The translations under genes and the position numbers were made by a program. From positions 1-56,091 of the forward strand of contig JBDSJC010000123.1 in NCBI GenBank assembly GCA_039917655.1: a DNA stretch of 56,091 bases. The letters run 5' to 3'. This document shows positions 25,820 to 34,113 of the stretch, in pieces. The DNA comes from PNKC01 sp039917655. GTDB taxonomy: Bacteria; Chloroflexota; Dehalococcoidia; Tepidiformales; Tepidiformaceae. Under the pieces are notes generated by a model. That model did not search any database. It saw only the letters and a list, made by a program, of their open reading frames with translations, and was not told the DNA's origin. Every line of letters begins with the position of its first letter. Within the stretch, counting starts at the first letter, position 1.

Positions 25820-26446
25820 TTAGCCGACGATGTAAAGCGTAGTGAAAAGGGCGATCCAGACAACATCGACGAAGTGCCAGTAGAACGAGGCGGCCTCAAC
25901 CGCTTCGTGGTGTTCGGCTGAGAACTGGCCGCCCATGGCGCGGACCAGGCAGACGGTCATGAATATCGCTCCGCCAGCGACGTGAGCCCCGTGGAACCCG
26001 GTGAGCGTGAAGAATGCCGTCGCCCAGACGGTATCGCCGGAGCTAAAGGGGAGCTGCGAGTAGTCGTACATCTGCATGGCGAGGAAGGTCAGGCCGAGGA
26101 CGATGCTGACGAAGAGGCCCCAGATGAGACCAGTCCGGTTGCCTTTTTGAATCTGGACGACCGCCCACTGCACCGTGAACGAGCTGAGTACGAGGATGAT
26201 CGTGGCGATCAGCGGCAGCACGACTTCGAGCTTGAGCTCGACGCCGGGCGCGGCCGTGCCGGCGGCCTTCATCTGATCGAGGACTTCGATCGGCGGCCAT
26301 TGCGGGGAGTCGGCCCTGGCGATGAAGTAGGCCGCGAACAGGCCGCCGAAGAACATCACCTCCGAGGCGATGAAGAGGATAAACCCGAGCATTCCGTTGC
26401 TCAGCGGTTCCTTATGCTGTGTCGCTGTTGCTCCGTGTGCCGCCAT
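25820..26446 (-). CDS. ctaE: cytochrome c oxidase subunit III
   Basis: A 208-residue integral membrane protein with five hydrophobic segments, the usual size for subunit III lacking the first two helices. Motifs are GFILFIASEVMFFGGLFAAYF and FFTLTGFHGAHVAGGAIFM, followed by VEAASFYWHFVDVVWIALFTTLYIVG at the C-terminus. Glu in SEVMFF is the conserved buried carboxylate. AGAAGG precedes the ATG. It follows ctaD and stabilises the catalytic core. Confidence 0.95.
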   Translation of the reverse strand: MAAHGATATQHKEPLSNGMLGFILFIASEVMFFGGLFAAYFIARADSPQWPPIEVLDQMKAAGTAAPGVELKLEVVLPLIATIILVLSSFTVQWAVVQIQKGNRTGLIWGLFVSIVLGLTFLAMQMYDYSQLPFSSGDTVWATAFFTLTGFHGAHVAGGAIFMTVCLVRAMGGQFSAEHHEAVEAASFYWHFVDVVWIALFTTLYIVG

Positions 26447-26503
26447 GCGTTGTCCCTTCTAAGGTGCAGGTCTGGTGAGTGACTCCGGGCTTAGGCTTAA
26501 GGC

Positions 26504-28120
26504 TTAGTTGCCGGAATGCGTCCCGTGGCGGAGGTCGAAGAGCGGACGTTCGGAGTGGATCTCCGGGATTTCGTCGAAGTTGTGGACCGGCGGCGGCGAG
26601 GTTGTCGCCCACTCCAGGGTGTTCCCCTCCCATGGGTCGTTCGGCTGGTCTTTGGGCCTCATGAAGGCCATGATCACGGCCGCCAGGAACGGGAACATCG
26701 AAACGCCGATGAGAAAGGCGCCAGAGGTGGCGATCATGTTCAGGAGCTGCCAATCGTTGAAGTCGTTGTAGGTGGCGATGCGGCGCGGCATGCCGTCCAG
26801 GCCGAGGAGGTGCATCGGGAAGAAGGTGAGGTTGAAGCCGATGAACATCAATGCGAAGTGAAGCTGGCCGAGGCGGTCGTTCAGCCGGCGACCCCAGATC
26901 TTCGGGAACCAGTAGTAGAGTCCGCCGAAGACCGCAAACACCGAGCCTCCGAAGAGCACGTAGTGGATATGCGCCACCACGAAATAGGTATCGTGAAGGG
27001 CGAAGTCCACCGGCACGGCAGCCGCGAAAGCGCCGTTGATGCCGCCGATGAGGAACATGCTGAGGAAGCCGAGGGCGAAGAGCATTGGCGGTTCGAAAGT
27101 AATTTGGCCGCGCCAGAGCGTACCGAGCCAGTTGAACATCTTAACGCCTGTAGGGACGCCGATGAGCCCGGTCATGAAGCCAAACCACGGCTTGAGGACG
27201 GCGCCGGTGGTGAACATGTGGTGCGCCCAAACGCTGAAGCCCAGGCCGCCGATACCCATGGTGGCGAAGATGAACGCCTTGTAGCCAAACAGCGGCTTGC
27301 GAGAGAAGACGGGCAGAATCTCGGAGATGATGCCCATGCCCGGCAGAATCATGATGTAAACGGCCGGGTGGGAGTAGAACCAGAAGACGTTCTGCCAGAG
27401 CACGGCGTTGCCGCCGCCGTTCGGGTCAAAGAAGTTGCCGCCGAAGTTGCGGTCCACAAAAAGCATGACAAGCGCGGAGGCGAGGACTGGCGTGGCCAGG
27501 AGTTGGAGGACCGAGGTCACGAGCATCGTCCAGCAGAAGATCGGCATGCGGAACATGGTCATCCCAGGGGCCCGCATCCGGAACATGGTGACGAGGAAGT
27601 TGGCCGCGCCGATGGTGGATGAGATGCCCAGCAAAAGGACGGCCACGATCCAGAGGTCCATGCCGGTGCCGAGCGTTTTCGCCAGCGGGCTATAGGCCGT
27701 CCAGCCCGCCGAGGCGGCCCCGTCCTTAACGAGGAAGCCAGCGAACATAATCAGCCCGGCAGGCGGGAACAGCCAGTACGAAAGGGCGTTGATCCGCGGG
27801 AACGCCATATCCAGGGCACCAATCTGGAGGGGGACGAAGTAATTTCCGAATCCCGCCCAGATCGGGATGATGAAGAGGAAGAGCATCGCCGAAGCGTGCA
27901 TCGTGAAAATGTGGTTGTAGACGTGGTTATCGACGAAATTATTGTCGGCGACGGCCAACTGAGTGCGCACGAGCAACGCGAGGATGCCGCCCACCCCAAA
28001 GAAGAAGAGCGAAGTGTACAGGTAGAGGATGCCGAGCTTCTTGTGGTCAACGGTCGTGATCCACTCAAGGATCAGCGGCCGTGAATAGCCACCTTGCTTC
28101 GGTATCGCGATGCGGGCCAT
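26504..28120 (-). CDS. ctaD: cytochrome c oxidase subunit I (A2-type haem-copper oxidase)
   Basis: A 538-residue, twelve-helix catalytic subunit that reduces oxygen to water and pumps protons. Haem and CuB ligands are visible: HASAMLFLF (low-spin haem His), WFYSHPAVYIMILPG (CuB His and cross-linked Tyr), WAHHMFTTG (two CuB His) and HDTYFVVAHIHYVLFGG (haem a3 and haem a His). The YSHPAVY motif replaces the Glu-containing GHPEVY of A1 enzymes, placing it in subtype A2. Start ATG has GGAGGAACC upstream. It is followed by ctaE. Confidence 0.96.
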   Translation of the reverse strand: MARIAIPKQGGYSRPLILEWITTVDHKKLGILYLYTSLFFFGVGGILALLVRTQLAVADNNFVDNHVYNHIFTMHASAMLFLFIIPIWAGFGNYFVPLQIGALDMAFPRINALSYWLFPPAGLIMFAGFLVKDGAASAGWTAYSPLAKTLGTGMDLWIVAVLLLGISSTIGAANFLVTMFRMRAPGMTMFRMPIFCWTMLVTSVLQLLATPVLASALVMLFVDRNFGGNFFDPNGGGNAVLWQNVFWFYSHPAVYIMILPGMGIISEILPVFSRKPLFGYKAFIFATMGIGGLGFSVWAHHMFTTGAVLKPWFGFMTGLIGVPTGVKMFNWLGTLWRGQITFEPPMLFALGFLSMFLIGGINGAFAAAVPVDFALHDTYFVVAHIHYVLFGGSVFAVFGGLYYWFPKIWGRRLNDRLGQLHFALMFIGFNLTFFPMHLLGLDGMPRRIATYNDFNDWQLLNMIATSGAFLIGVSMFPFLAAVIMAFMRPKDQPNDPWEGNTLEWATTSPPPVHNFDEIPEIHSERPLFDLRHGTHSGN

Positions 28121-28183
28121 GGTTCCTCCTCGGGCCGCCTACCGGCCCAGTCCACCTCGACTGTCCCGCTGCTCCCCGGATTA

Positions 28184-28211
28184 GCGGGCCGCGGGTGTGA
28201 AAACGGGGCCC
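28184..28211 (-). promoter_or_regulatory. intercistronic hairpin between ctaC and ctaD
   Basis: GCGGGCC and GGCCCGC form a 7-bp stem in the 93-nt gap. It could tune relative subunit levels or mRNA stability; no function is shown. Confidence 0.35.
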
Positions 28212-28213
28212 GC

Positions 28214-29059
28214 CTAGGGGACCCGTGCTGCTGGTTTGGTCGCTGCCGTTTGCCCGGCCAACCACGTGTCGAAGTCCGCGCGAGTCTTGACTTCGATGTT
28301 GAATCGCATGAGCGAGTGGTTGAGTCCGCAGAGTTCGGCGCACTGGCCACGGAATGTGCCGGTCTCCCTGGCAGTGACCGTGAACTTGTTGTCTCGCCCG
28401 GGGATGACGTCCAGCTTGTACAGGAAGTCGCGGACGTAGAACGAGTGGATAACATCATTGGACTTCAGCCGGAACTCGACCGGTTCGTCCACGGGGATAA
28501 CGACAGTGGGCTCATTCTTGGCCGTGCCGGTGATCGAAAACTCGTCCGCCTCGATGGCGCACGGCCCCTGGTACTTGTCTGCTCTGGCTTTGGCTGGGGC
28601 GTTGGCGCCCTTCCCGAGGTCGTTCTGGCAGTAGGTGAACTGCCATTGGAACTGGAATCCGGTGACGTTGACCGTGAGGTCCACCGGGTGCTCCGTGTGT
28701 TCGACGTTGCGGAGGACGACGAAGGAGTAGCTGAAGAGGGCGATGACGATGATCACCGGAATGCCGGTCCAGATGAACTCCACGATGTTGCTGCCGTGGA
28801 TCTGCGCAGGGAGCGAATCGTCTTTCTTGCGGAACTTGATCAGGCAGTAGATCAGGGCGCCTTCGACCAGGACGAAGACGACTGCGGCGAGCGTGAGTGT
28901 GAAGAGGTAGAGCCCGTGCATGTCGCGCGCTTCATCGGTGATCCCGCCGGGCTGGCCGGACGCCGCCGAGGCTGTGCCGGCCGCGGCAAGCGCTACAAGA
29001 GCGGCGAAAACGAGAAGCACGGTGCGTCGCGCGGGGCGACACATCCCGGTGTTGGGCAT
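28214..29059 (-). CDS. ctaC: cytochrome c oxidase subunit II
   Basis: A 281-residue protein: a signal-like first hydrophobic stretch (about 10-32), two membrane helices (about 45-70 and 88-112) and a C-terminal CuA cupredoxin domain. The CuA ligands appear as HSFYVRDF and then GQCAELCGLNHSLM near residue 250. No fused cytochrome c domain follows, unlike caa3-type subunits, so an external donor is needed; the double-cupredoxin protein of the same operon is a candidate. First gene of the oxidase operon. Confidence 0.95.
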   Translation of the reverse strand: MPNTGMCRPARRTVLLVFAALVALAAAGTASAASGQPGGITDEARDMHGLYLFTLTLAAVVFVLVEGALIYCLIKFRKKDDSLPAQIHGSNIVEFIWTGIPVIIVIALFSYSFVVLRNVEHTEHPVDLTVNVTGFQFQWQFTYCQNDLGKGANAPAKARADKYQGPCAIEADEFSITGTAKNEPTVVIPVDEPVEFRLKSNDVIHSFYVRDFLYKLDVIPGRDNKFTVTARETGTFRGQCAELCGLNHSLMRFNIEVKTRADFDTWLAGQTAATKPAARVP

Positions 29060-29331
29060 TCCTCTGACTCCCCCTGACCCGCGCCGACCGTGTAAAACAC
29101 GCTACGTCACGGTCCGGTTGTGAACGGCGTCGCAATCGAGTTATAGCCCCGGCCTAATTGGGTGTCAAGGCATGGAAAAGCGCCCAGCGCGAATCTGAGG
29201 CAGCATTGGAAGCAGGGTATTTCGGAGCGCAATCTCGCCTTTCCGAAAGCGGGCGGGGTGCTCGTCGGAGCAGGTGCGATGTGCGAGACTCAGGCGGTGG
29301 ACCGTGAGTGGCGAGTCCACCGAAGGACGCG
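29060..29331. promoter_or_regulatory. divergent promoter region between ctaC and ctaG
   Basis: About 270 bp with no convincing gene. It should hold the promoter of the leftward oxidase operon and of the rightward ctaG. No clear operator or hairpin was found. Confidence 0.35.
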
Positions 29332-30309
29332 ATGCCCCCTCCTCGCCGCTGGATGCCGATACTGCTTGCGCTGGCCGCGGCGTTATGGCCCGTGGTGGCG
29401 CTGGCGCACGGTAACGCGGCAGCACCGCGCATCAGCGATCTCTGGCTGCGCTGGGAGTTCGACCCACTCTTCATTCTGCTGACGGGCGGGTCCCTCTGGT
29501 TGTACCTCTCCGCGGTGCGCAGAGTGAACCGCGCGCACCCAAAGTCGCCGTTTCCTCGTCGGCGAGTGGTGTACTTCGTCTCCGGGTTCGCAGTGCTCGG
29601 CTTCGCCCTGATTTCGCCACCGGCCAGCTACGACACGGTGCTGTTCTCCGTACACATGTGGCAGCACCTGCTGCTGACGATGGTCGCCGCCCCGCTCATC
29701 CTGCTGGGCACGCCGATCACGCTCGCGCTGCGGGTGGCGAGCCCCCAGACGCGGCGCAAGGTGCTGCTACCGATCCTTCACAGCCGGGTGGTGAAGGTCA
29801 TCAGCTTCCCGGTCGTCGCCTGGTTGCTGTTCGCGGCAACCATGTGGCTCTCGCACTACTCCCCGCTCTACGACGATGCGTTGGAGAACGCCTGGATCCA
29901 CCGTTTCGAGCACATTCTGTACTTGTCCGCGGCGATGATGTTCTGGTGGCAGGCGATCGGCCTGGACCCCACTCCGTGGCGCATGAACCACCCGATCCGC
30001 GTGCTCTACGTGTTCCTCCAGATGCCCCAGAACTCCTTCCTCGCGCTCTCGATTTACAGCTCGAGCCACGTCATCTACAAGCACTACGAGACCCTCGGCC
30101 GGACGTGGGGGCCGTCGCCCCTCGCCGACCAAGAGCAGGCGGGGCTGATCATGTGGGTGGCGGGCGACCTGCTGTTCCTCGGCGCCCTCTGTTTCGTCAT
30201 CGCCAACTGGGTAAAGGCCGAGGACCTGGAGTCGAAACGCCAGGACCGCGCCCTGGCGCGCCGCAAAGCTGAGGCGGCGGTGGCGCGGGCGAAGGCGAGC
30301 GAGGGCTAG
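29332..30309 (+). CDS. ctaG: cytochrome c oxidase assembly factor CtaG (caa3_CtaG family)
   Basis: A multi-helix membrane protein of 325 residues: a signal-like N-terminus ending VALAHG, then about seven helices. Conserved His/Met in HMWQHLLLTMVAAPLILLGTP, HRFEHILYLSAAMMFWW and LGRTWGPSPLADQEQAGLIMW are caa3_CtaG family landmarks. The family helps insert copper into haem-copper oxidases. ATG at 29332 is chosen because GAAGGA lies 5 nt upstream; an in-frame GTG occurs at 29308. It is divergent from the oxidase genes it serves. Confidence 0.9.
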   Translation: MPPPRRWMPILLALAAALWPVVALAHGNAAAPRISDLWLRWEFDPLFILLTGGSLWLYLSAVRRVNRAHPKSPFPRRRVVYFVSGFAVLGFALISPPASYDTVLFSVHMWQHLLLTMVAAPLILLGTPITLALRVASPQTRRKVLLPILHSRVVKVISFPVVAWLLFAATMWLSHYSPLYDDALENAWIHRFEHILYLSAAMMFWWQAIGLDPTPWRMNHPIRVLYVFLQMPQNSFLALSIYSSSHVIYKHYETLGRTWGPSPLADQEQAGLIMWVAGDLLFLGALCFVIANWVKAEDLESKRQDRALARRKAEAAVARAKASEG

Positions 30310-30403
30310 CGGACTGGTCGGCGGGCGGTTAGCGCTTTCAGTAGCGCGACTGTGGAGGGGGTGCTGCGGTGCCGTGCAACGTGATGCAGCTAAGAGCCCC
30401 GCC

Positions 30404-31306
30404 CTACCCCAGGATCGCGCTGTCCACGCCCATCGCCACGAACAGCAGCGCCAGGTAGAGCATCGAGTACTTGTAGACGGCGATCGGCTCGATCGAAGTT
30501 GGACGCCGCCAGAGTTGGAAGCACTTCGCCACGAAGATGCCGCCGGTGACGACCGCGGTGGCCAGGTAGATCCAGCTCAGTTCGCCGCCGGGGCCGAGCA
30601 TCAAGGTGACCGCGAAGAGCATCGCTGCGTAGCGCACGACCTGGATGCGCGTCACCTCCGGGCCGTCGGTGACGGGCAGCATGGGCACGCCAGCGTCGGT
30701 GTAGTCGCCCTGTAGACGCAACGCCAGCGCCCAGAAGTGGGCCGGCGTCCAGAAGAAAATGATCGCGAACATGATTAGCGGCGCGAGCGAAATGTCGCCG
30801 GTCACCGCCGCCCAGCCGACCATCGGTGGAAAGGCGCCGGCTGCCCCGCCGATGACGATGTTCTGTGGCGTCCGCCGCTTGAGCCAGAGAGTGTAGACGA
30901 AGACGTAAAACAACAGTGCCGTAAGCGAAAGGGTGGCGGCCATCGGTGTGGTGGTGATCCAGAGGAAAGCGAAGGCGATCGCCCCGAGGGCGATGCCGAA
31001 GGTCAGCCCCGCCGCCGGGCTAATCGCGCCGGTGACCATCGGCCGCGACTGCGTACGCTTCATGATCGCGTCGATGTCGCGGTCGTACCAGCAGTTAATC
31101 GCGTTCGCGCCGCCGGCGGAGAGCGTGCCGCCGATCAGCGTCGCGAGGATCAGCCAGGTGCCCGGCCAGCCGCGTTCGGCAACGAACATCGGCGGCACGG
31201 TAGTGATGAGCAGCAGGACGATGACCCGCGGCTTGGTCAGCGAGAGGTAGTTGCGGAAGGTGTTTCCGGCCTGCAAACGAGGGAAAGAGATCGCTTCGGC
31301 TGTCAT
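30404..31306 (-). CDS. ctaB: protohaem IX farnesyltransferase (haem O synthase)
   Basis: A 300-residue UbiA-family prenyltransferase that adds a farnesyl group to haem B. Motifs are YLSLTKPRVIVLLLITT at the N-terminus, NAINCWYDRDIDAIMKRTQSRP (first Asp-rich prenyl-diphosphate site) near residue 75 and WTPAHFWALALRLQGDYTDAGVPMLPV near 190. About nine helices. The long upstream extension is rejected because ATG at 31306 overlaps the ctaA stop by 4 nt. It converts the substrate used by CtaA. Confidence 0.95.
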   Translation of the reverse strand: MTAEAISFPRLQAGNTFRNYLSLTKPRVIVLLLITTVPPMFVAERGWPGTWLILATLIGGTLSAGGANAINCWYDRDIDAIMKRTQSRPMVTGAISPAAGLTFGIALGAIAFAFLWITTTPMAATLSLTALLFYVFVYTLWLKRRTPQNIVIGGAAGAFPPMVGWAAVTGDISLAPLIMFAIIFFWTPAHFWALALRLQGDYTDAGVPMLPVTDGPEVTRIQVVRYAAMLFAVTLMLGPGGELSWIYLATAVVTGGIFVAKCFQLWRRPTSIEPIAVYKYSMLYLALLFVAMGVDSAILG

Positions 31307-32250
31307 GCGGTGGCCTCTGCCGGTGTCTTGGCCTGGCTCGCCTCGAAAGCGCGAGACGGGACGTAGTAGGTGAGGATGATAGCGCCAACGAGCGTGAACC
31401 AGATCGAGGCGGCGATGACGGTGTGGGCCACGGTCAGATAGTCCGGGAAGGTGAACCAAACGTTGAACGCGCCAACTCCCACCTGGGCCGCGTAGAGAAC
31501 ACTGAGCACGATGGCCACCCGGCCCGACCAGAGCAGGCGGTCGCGCGAGCGCCAGGCGACCACCACCAGCGGGACGATGAAGAAGATGAACAGCCCGGCC
31601 AGGTAGCGATGCAGCATGTGGGTGATCTCCAAGGAGTCGTTCGCGGGGAGGATGCTGCCGTTACAGGCCGGCCAGCCGGAGCAGGCAGTGCTGGCGCCGC
31701 TCTCCGCGATGTAGCCGCCGATCCACATAACGGCTGCAAGCCAGGCGACGGCGGCGATCGCCAACTGTCCCACTTTCCGGCTCGGGGCCTGGATGATCGC
31801 TCTGAGCTGGGAGGCGTGGGCGGGGTCCTCAAGGTACATCGAAAGCAGCACGGCGAGTTCGAAGCTGAGGACAAGCATAGCGGTGATCAGGTGCGTGGCG
31901 ACGATCTCGGGCGGCAACTCCTTGACCACCGTGACCGCGCCCAGCAACCCCTGGATTCCGACGAGTGGGACCGCGAGCGTCGCTGTCCAAACAGTGAACG
32001 ACGCGTGCCGGTAGTGCCTCCAGGCCATCACCGCCGTGGCGATGACCAGCAGGCCGACCACGGTACCAAAAAAGCGGTGCGAGAACTCGATCAGGGAGTG
32101 ACGCGTGCCCGGCGGGACTACGCCGCCATGACAGGTTGGCCAGTCCGGGCAGCCGAGTCCCGAACCCGAGGCGCGGACGTAAGCGCCGATAGCGATGAGG
32201 AACAGGGTAGTGAGGCAGGTGGCCAGGGCGAGGCGCTGTGCATTCTTCAT
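31303..32250 (-). CDS. ctaA: haem A synthase
   Basis: A 315-residue COX15/CtaA protein that oxidises haem O to haem A. Eight helices. The N-terminal GAYVRASGSGLGCPDWPTCHG, with paired Cys, and the matching ESGASTACSGWPACNG in the second half show the internal duplication of the family. Haem ligands are likely in IEFSHRFFGT, ATHLITA, THMLHRYLAG and VAHTVIA. The start at 32250 is chosen because the family sequence begins there. First gene of the ctaA-ctaB pair. Confidence 0.94.
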   Translation of the reverse strand: MKNAQRLALATCLTTLFLIAIGAYVRASGSGLGCPDWPTCHGGVVPPGTRHSLIEFSHRFFGTVVGLLVIATAVMAWRHYRHASFTVWTATLAVPLVGIQGLLGAVTVVKELPPEIVATHLITAMLVLSFELAVLLSMYLEDPAHASQLRAIIQAPSRKVGQLAIAAVAWLAAVMWIGGYIAESGASTACSGWPACNGSILPANDSLEITHMLHRYLAGLFIFFIVPLVVVAWRSRDRLLWSGRVAIVLSVLYAAQVGVGAFNVWFTFPDYLTVAHTVIAASIWFTLVGAIILTYYVPSRAFEASQAKTPAEATA

Positions 32251-32404
32251 GCCGGGACGTGAGAAACCTTTCCGGTGTTCCTCAGCCTCTCGCGGATTGC
32301 CTCGCGACGGGCTGTAGATAGACCTCCACCGGCCCCATCCGCCACCGCCCTCAGGTTGCCACAAGGCCCGTCAGCGCGCTACCGGGCGGAAAGAAGCAAG
32401 CGGC

Positions 32405-33439
32405 TCAGAACCCCTGGCTGCCGTCTAGCCAACGAAGGGCATCGACGAGCACCCCGCCGACGGCGACTTCCCAATGAATGTGCGCCCCGGTGGAAAATCC
32501 CGTACTGCCCACGTAGCCGATCAGTTGGCCCTTTTTCACGGTGTCTCCAACACTGGCCACACGCGAAGACATGTGCCCATAGGAGGAAAAGACGCCTCCG
32601 CCGTGGTCGATGGCCACCAGGTTGCCGCGGACGGCGTACAGCCCGCTCATCACCACCGTGCCATCGTTCATGGCGAATATCGGGGTGCCGGCTGCAGCGC
32701 CGATGTCCGTGCCGCCGTGGTGGCCCTGGATCGGCCCGCCGTTAATCGAGCGCTGCTCGCCGAAGTAACCCGAGACGCAGGCTACCGCTGGTGGATTGGC
32801 GGCGCTGCATGGCCCGAGATTCGGCTCCGAGACAGGTAACCGCCATCCTGGAGTCCACTTTCTTGCGGTCACGCCAGCGTAAATCCCCGGCAGCAGGAGA
32901 TTGTCGTTCGGTGGCGGCGGAGGCGGAGGCGGAGCATTCGGGTCCGGTGGTGGGGGCGGCGGGACGTTGAACGAATCAACGGTCCAGGCCGTCTTCTTCA
33001 TCGAGACAGGGCGAGTGTAGAAACGAATGTCACCAATCTGGTCGACCAGGTCGATTTTCAGCGTGGCGTCACCGGCAGGGTCTTCGGTGCTGAACCCCAC
33101 GAAGCCCGCCAGCCCGCCCGCTCCGTCCGCCGAGAGCGCGTACGTGCGGCCGAAGATGCTTGCCGAGCCCGACCGGGCGTTCGCTACCGAGACCATCACA
33201 GCGCCGCCCTGGAATGCACTCGTGCTCGAAACGCTGACTTCAGGGTAAAAGGCATCGCGGCCGAGTGCGGGCGTGAACAAACGGTACGGGGGGCCGGTCT
33301 GGGCCTCCACCGTCACGGTGAGCGGGGCGCCGCCCGGCGTTTGCGCGGGGGCGCCATTGTGGCTCGCGCTGCGGGCGGCAACCGCTCCTGCAAACGCGAC
33401 AGGGAGCACGACAGCAGCGAGCACGGCGTGGTATCGCAT
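32405..33439 (-). CDS. secreted M23 family peptidase (LytM domain)
   Basis: A 344-residue exported protein: signal peptide (1-22), a middle domain of unknown type (about 35-150), a proline-rich spacer (about 160-185) and a C-terminal M23 endopeptidase. The zinc ligands are His and Asp in HHGGTDIGA and His in HIHWE, with the helper His in SYGHMSSR. These enzymes cleave peptide cross-links in cell wall, or act as wall regulators when inactive; all ligands are present here. It is followed on the same strand by genes for other envelope proteins. Confidence 0.92.
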   Translation of the reverse strand: MRYHAVLAAVVLPVAFAGAVAARSASHNGAPAQTPGGAPLTVTVEAQTGPPYRLFTPALGRDAFYPEVSVSSTSAFQGGAVMVSVANARSGSASIFGRTYALSADGAGGLAGFVGFSTEDPAGDATLKIDLVDQIGDIRFYTRPVSMKKTAWTVDSFNVPPPPPPDPNAPPPPPPPPNDNLLLPGIYAGVTARKWTPGWRLPVSEPNLGPCSAANPPAVACVSGYFGEQRSINGGPIQGHHGGTDIGAAAGTPIFAMNDGTVVMSGLYAVRGNLVAIDHGGGVFSSYGHMSSRVASVGDTVKKGQLIGYVGSTGFSTGAHIHWEVAVGGVLVDALRWLDGSQGF

Positions 33440-33488
33440 CGGCCTAGCCTACCCCCGAGGAGTGTCCCGTGGCAGTCCGGCGTTTAGA

Positions 33489-34058
33489 TCAAGACAAGGC
33501 GCCGCGGAATTGACGGCGCGCCGCGTCCCGCGAGGAATCGACCACGGCGAGCACTTTGGAGGGCGCCGGGATACCCGCAAGCACGAAGTTGGCGACCTCG
33601 CCAGCTGTCTGCACCCGCAGGTCGCCGTAGTTGAACATCGTCGCGAAAAGGCCTTCGCGGACGACGTTGATGTCCTCGACATCGACGAGGTCGGCCGATG
33701 CCATGCGCTGCTTGATCCAGTTGTATTTTGTCGAATCGATGATTCGCTGGTTCGTCACCACCCAGACGTCGTTCTGGTAGCGGTACCAGGTGAAGTAACC
33801 GCGAATCGCCCAGAAAACGACCCAGGCGGCGGCGATGATCAGCGCCACCTTGCCCACTGTTCCTCCCAACCCGGCGGTGAAGTGCACCAAGCCGATCAAG
33901 ACGATGGTGGGGAGCAGCAGGGAGAGCACGACGCTGGCCAGCTTCGTATAGAAGTAGAGCCAGTGCCGGCGGCAGAAGAGTACCACTCGTTCGTCGCCCT
34001 GCAGTTCGAAGGGGAGCTTCTGTTCGGTGGGAGGTGGAACTTCTGCTTCATCTGGCAT
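33489..34058 (-). CDS. membrane protein with bacterial PH domain
   Basis: A 189-residue protein with two hydrophobic helices (about 38-60 and 67-88) followed by a bacterial PH domain (bPH_2/YdbS-type). The RYQNDVWVVTNQRIIDSTKYNW stretch is the typical strand pair. The role of these domains is not well defined; they sit near the membrane. ATG at 34058 starts just before the conserved region; a longer frame would overlap the upstream gene. Confidence 0.75.
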   Translation of the reverse strand: MPDEAEVPPPTEQKLPFELQGDERVVLFCRRHWLYFYTKLASVVLSLLLPTIVLIGLVHFTAGLGGTVGKVALIIAAAWVVFWAIRGYFTWYRYQNDVWVVTNQRIIDSTKYNWIKQRMASADLVDVEDINVVREGLFATMFNYGDLRVQTAGEVANFVLAGIPAPSKVLAVVDSSRDAARRQFRGALS

Positions 34059-34113
34059 TGCAAGCGAAGTGTCGTACAGGGGATGCCGAGCGGCAACCGC
34101 GCGGTTGCCGGGC

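Noticed and set aside
26516..27622. Long plus-strand open frame across ctaD
   Set aside because: Translation is a low-complexity Glu/His/Arg shadow; the minus strand has all haem-copper oxidase ligands.
30332..30347. GCGCT...AGCGC hairpin between ctaG and ctaB as a terminator
   Set aside because: Five-base stem and no T-run; too weak to call.
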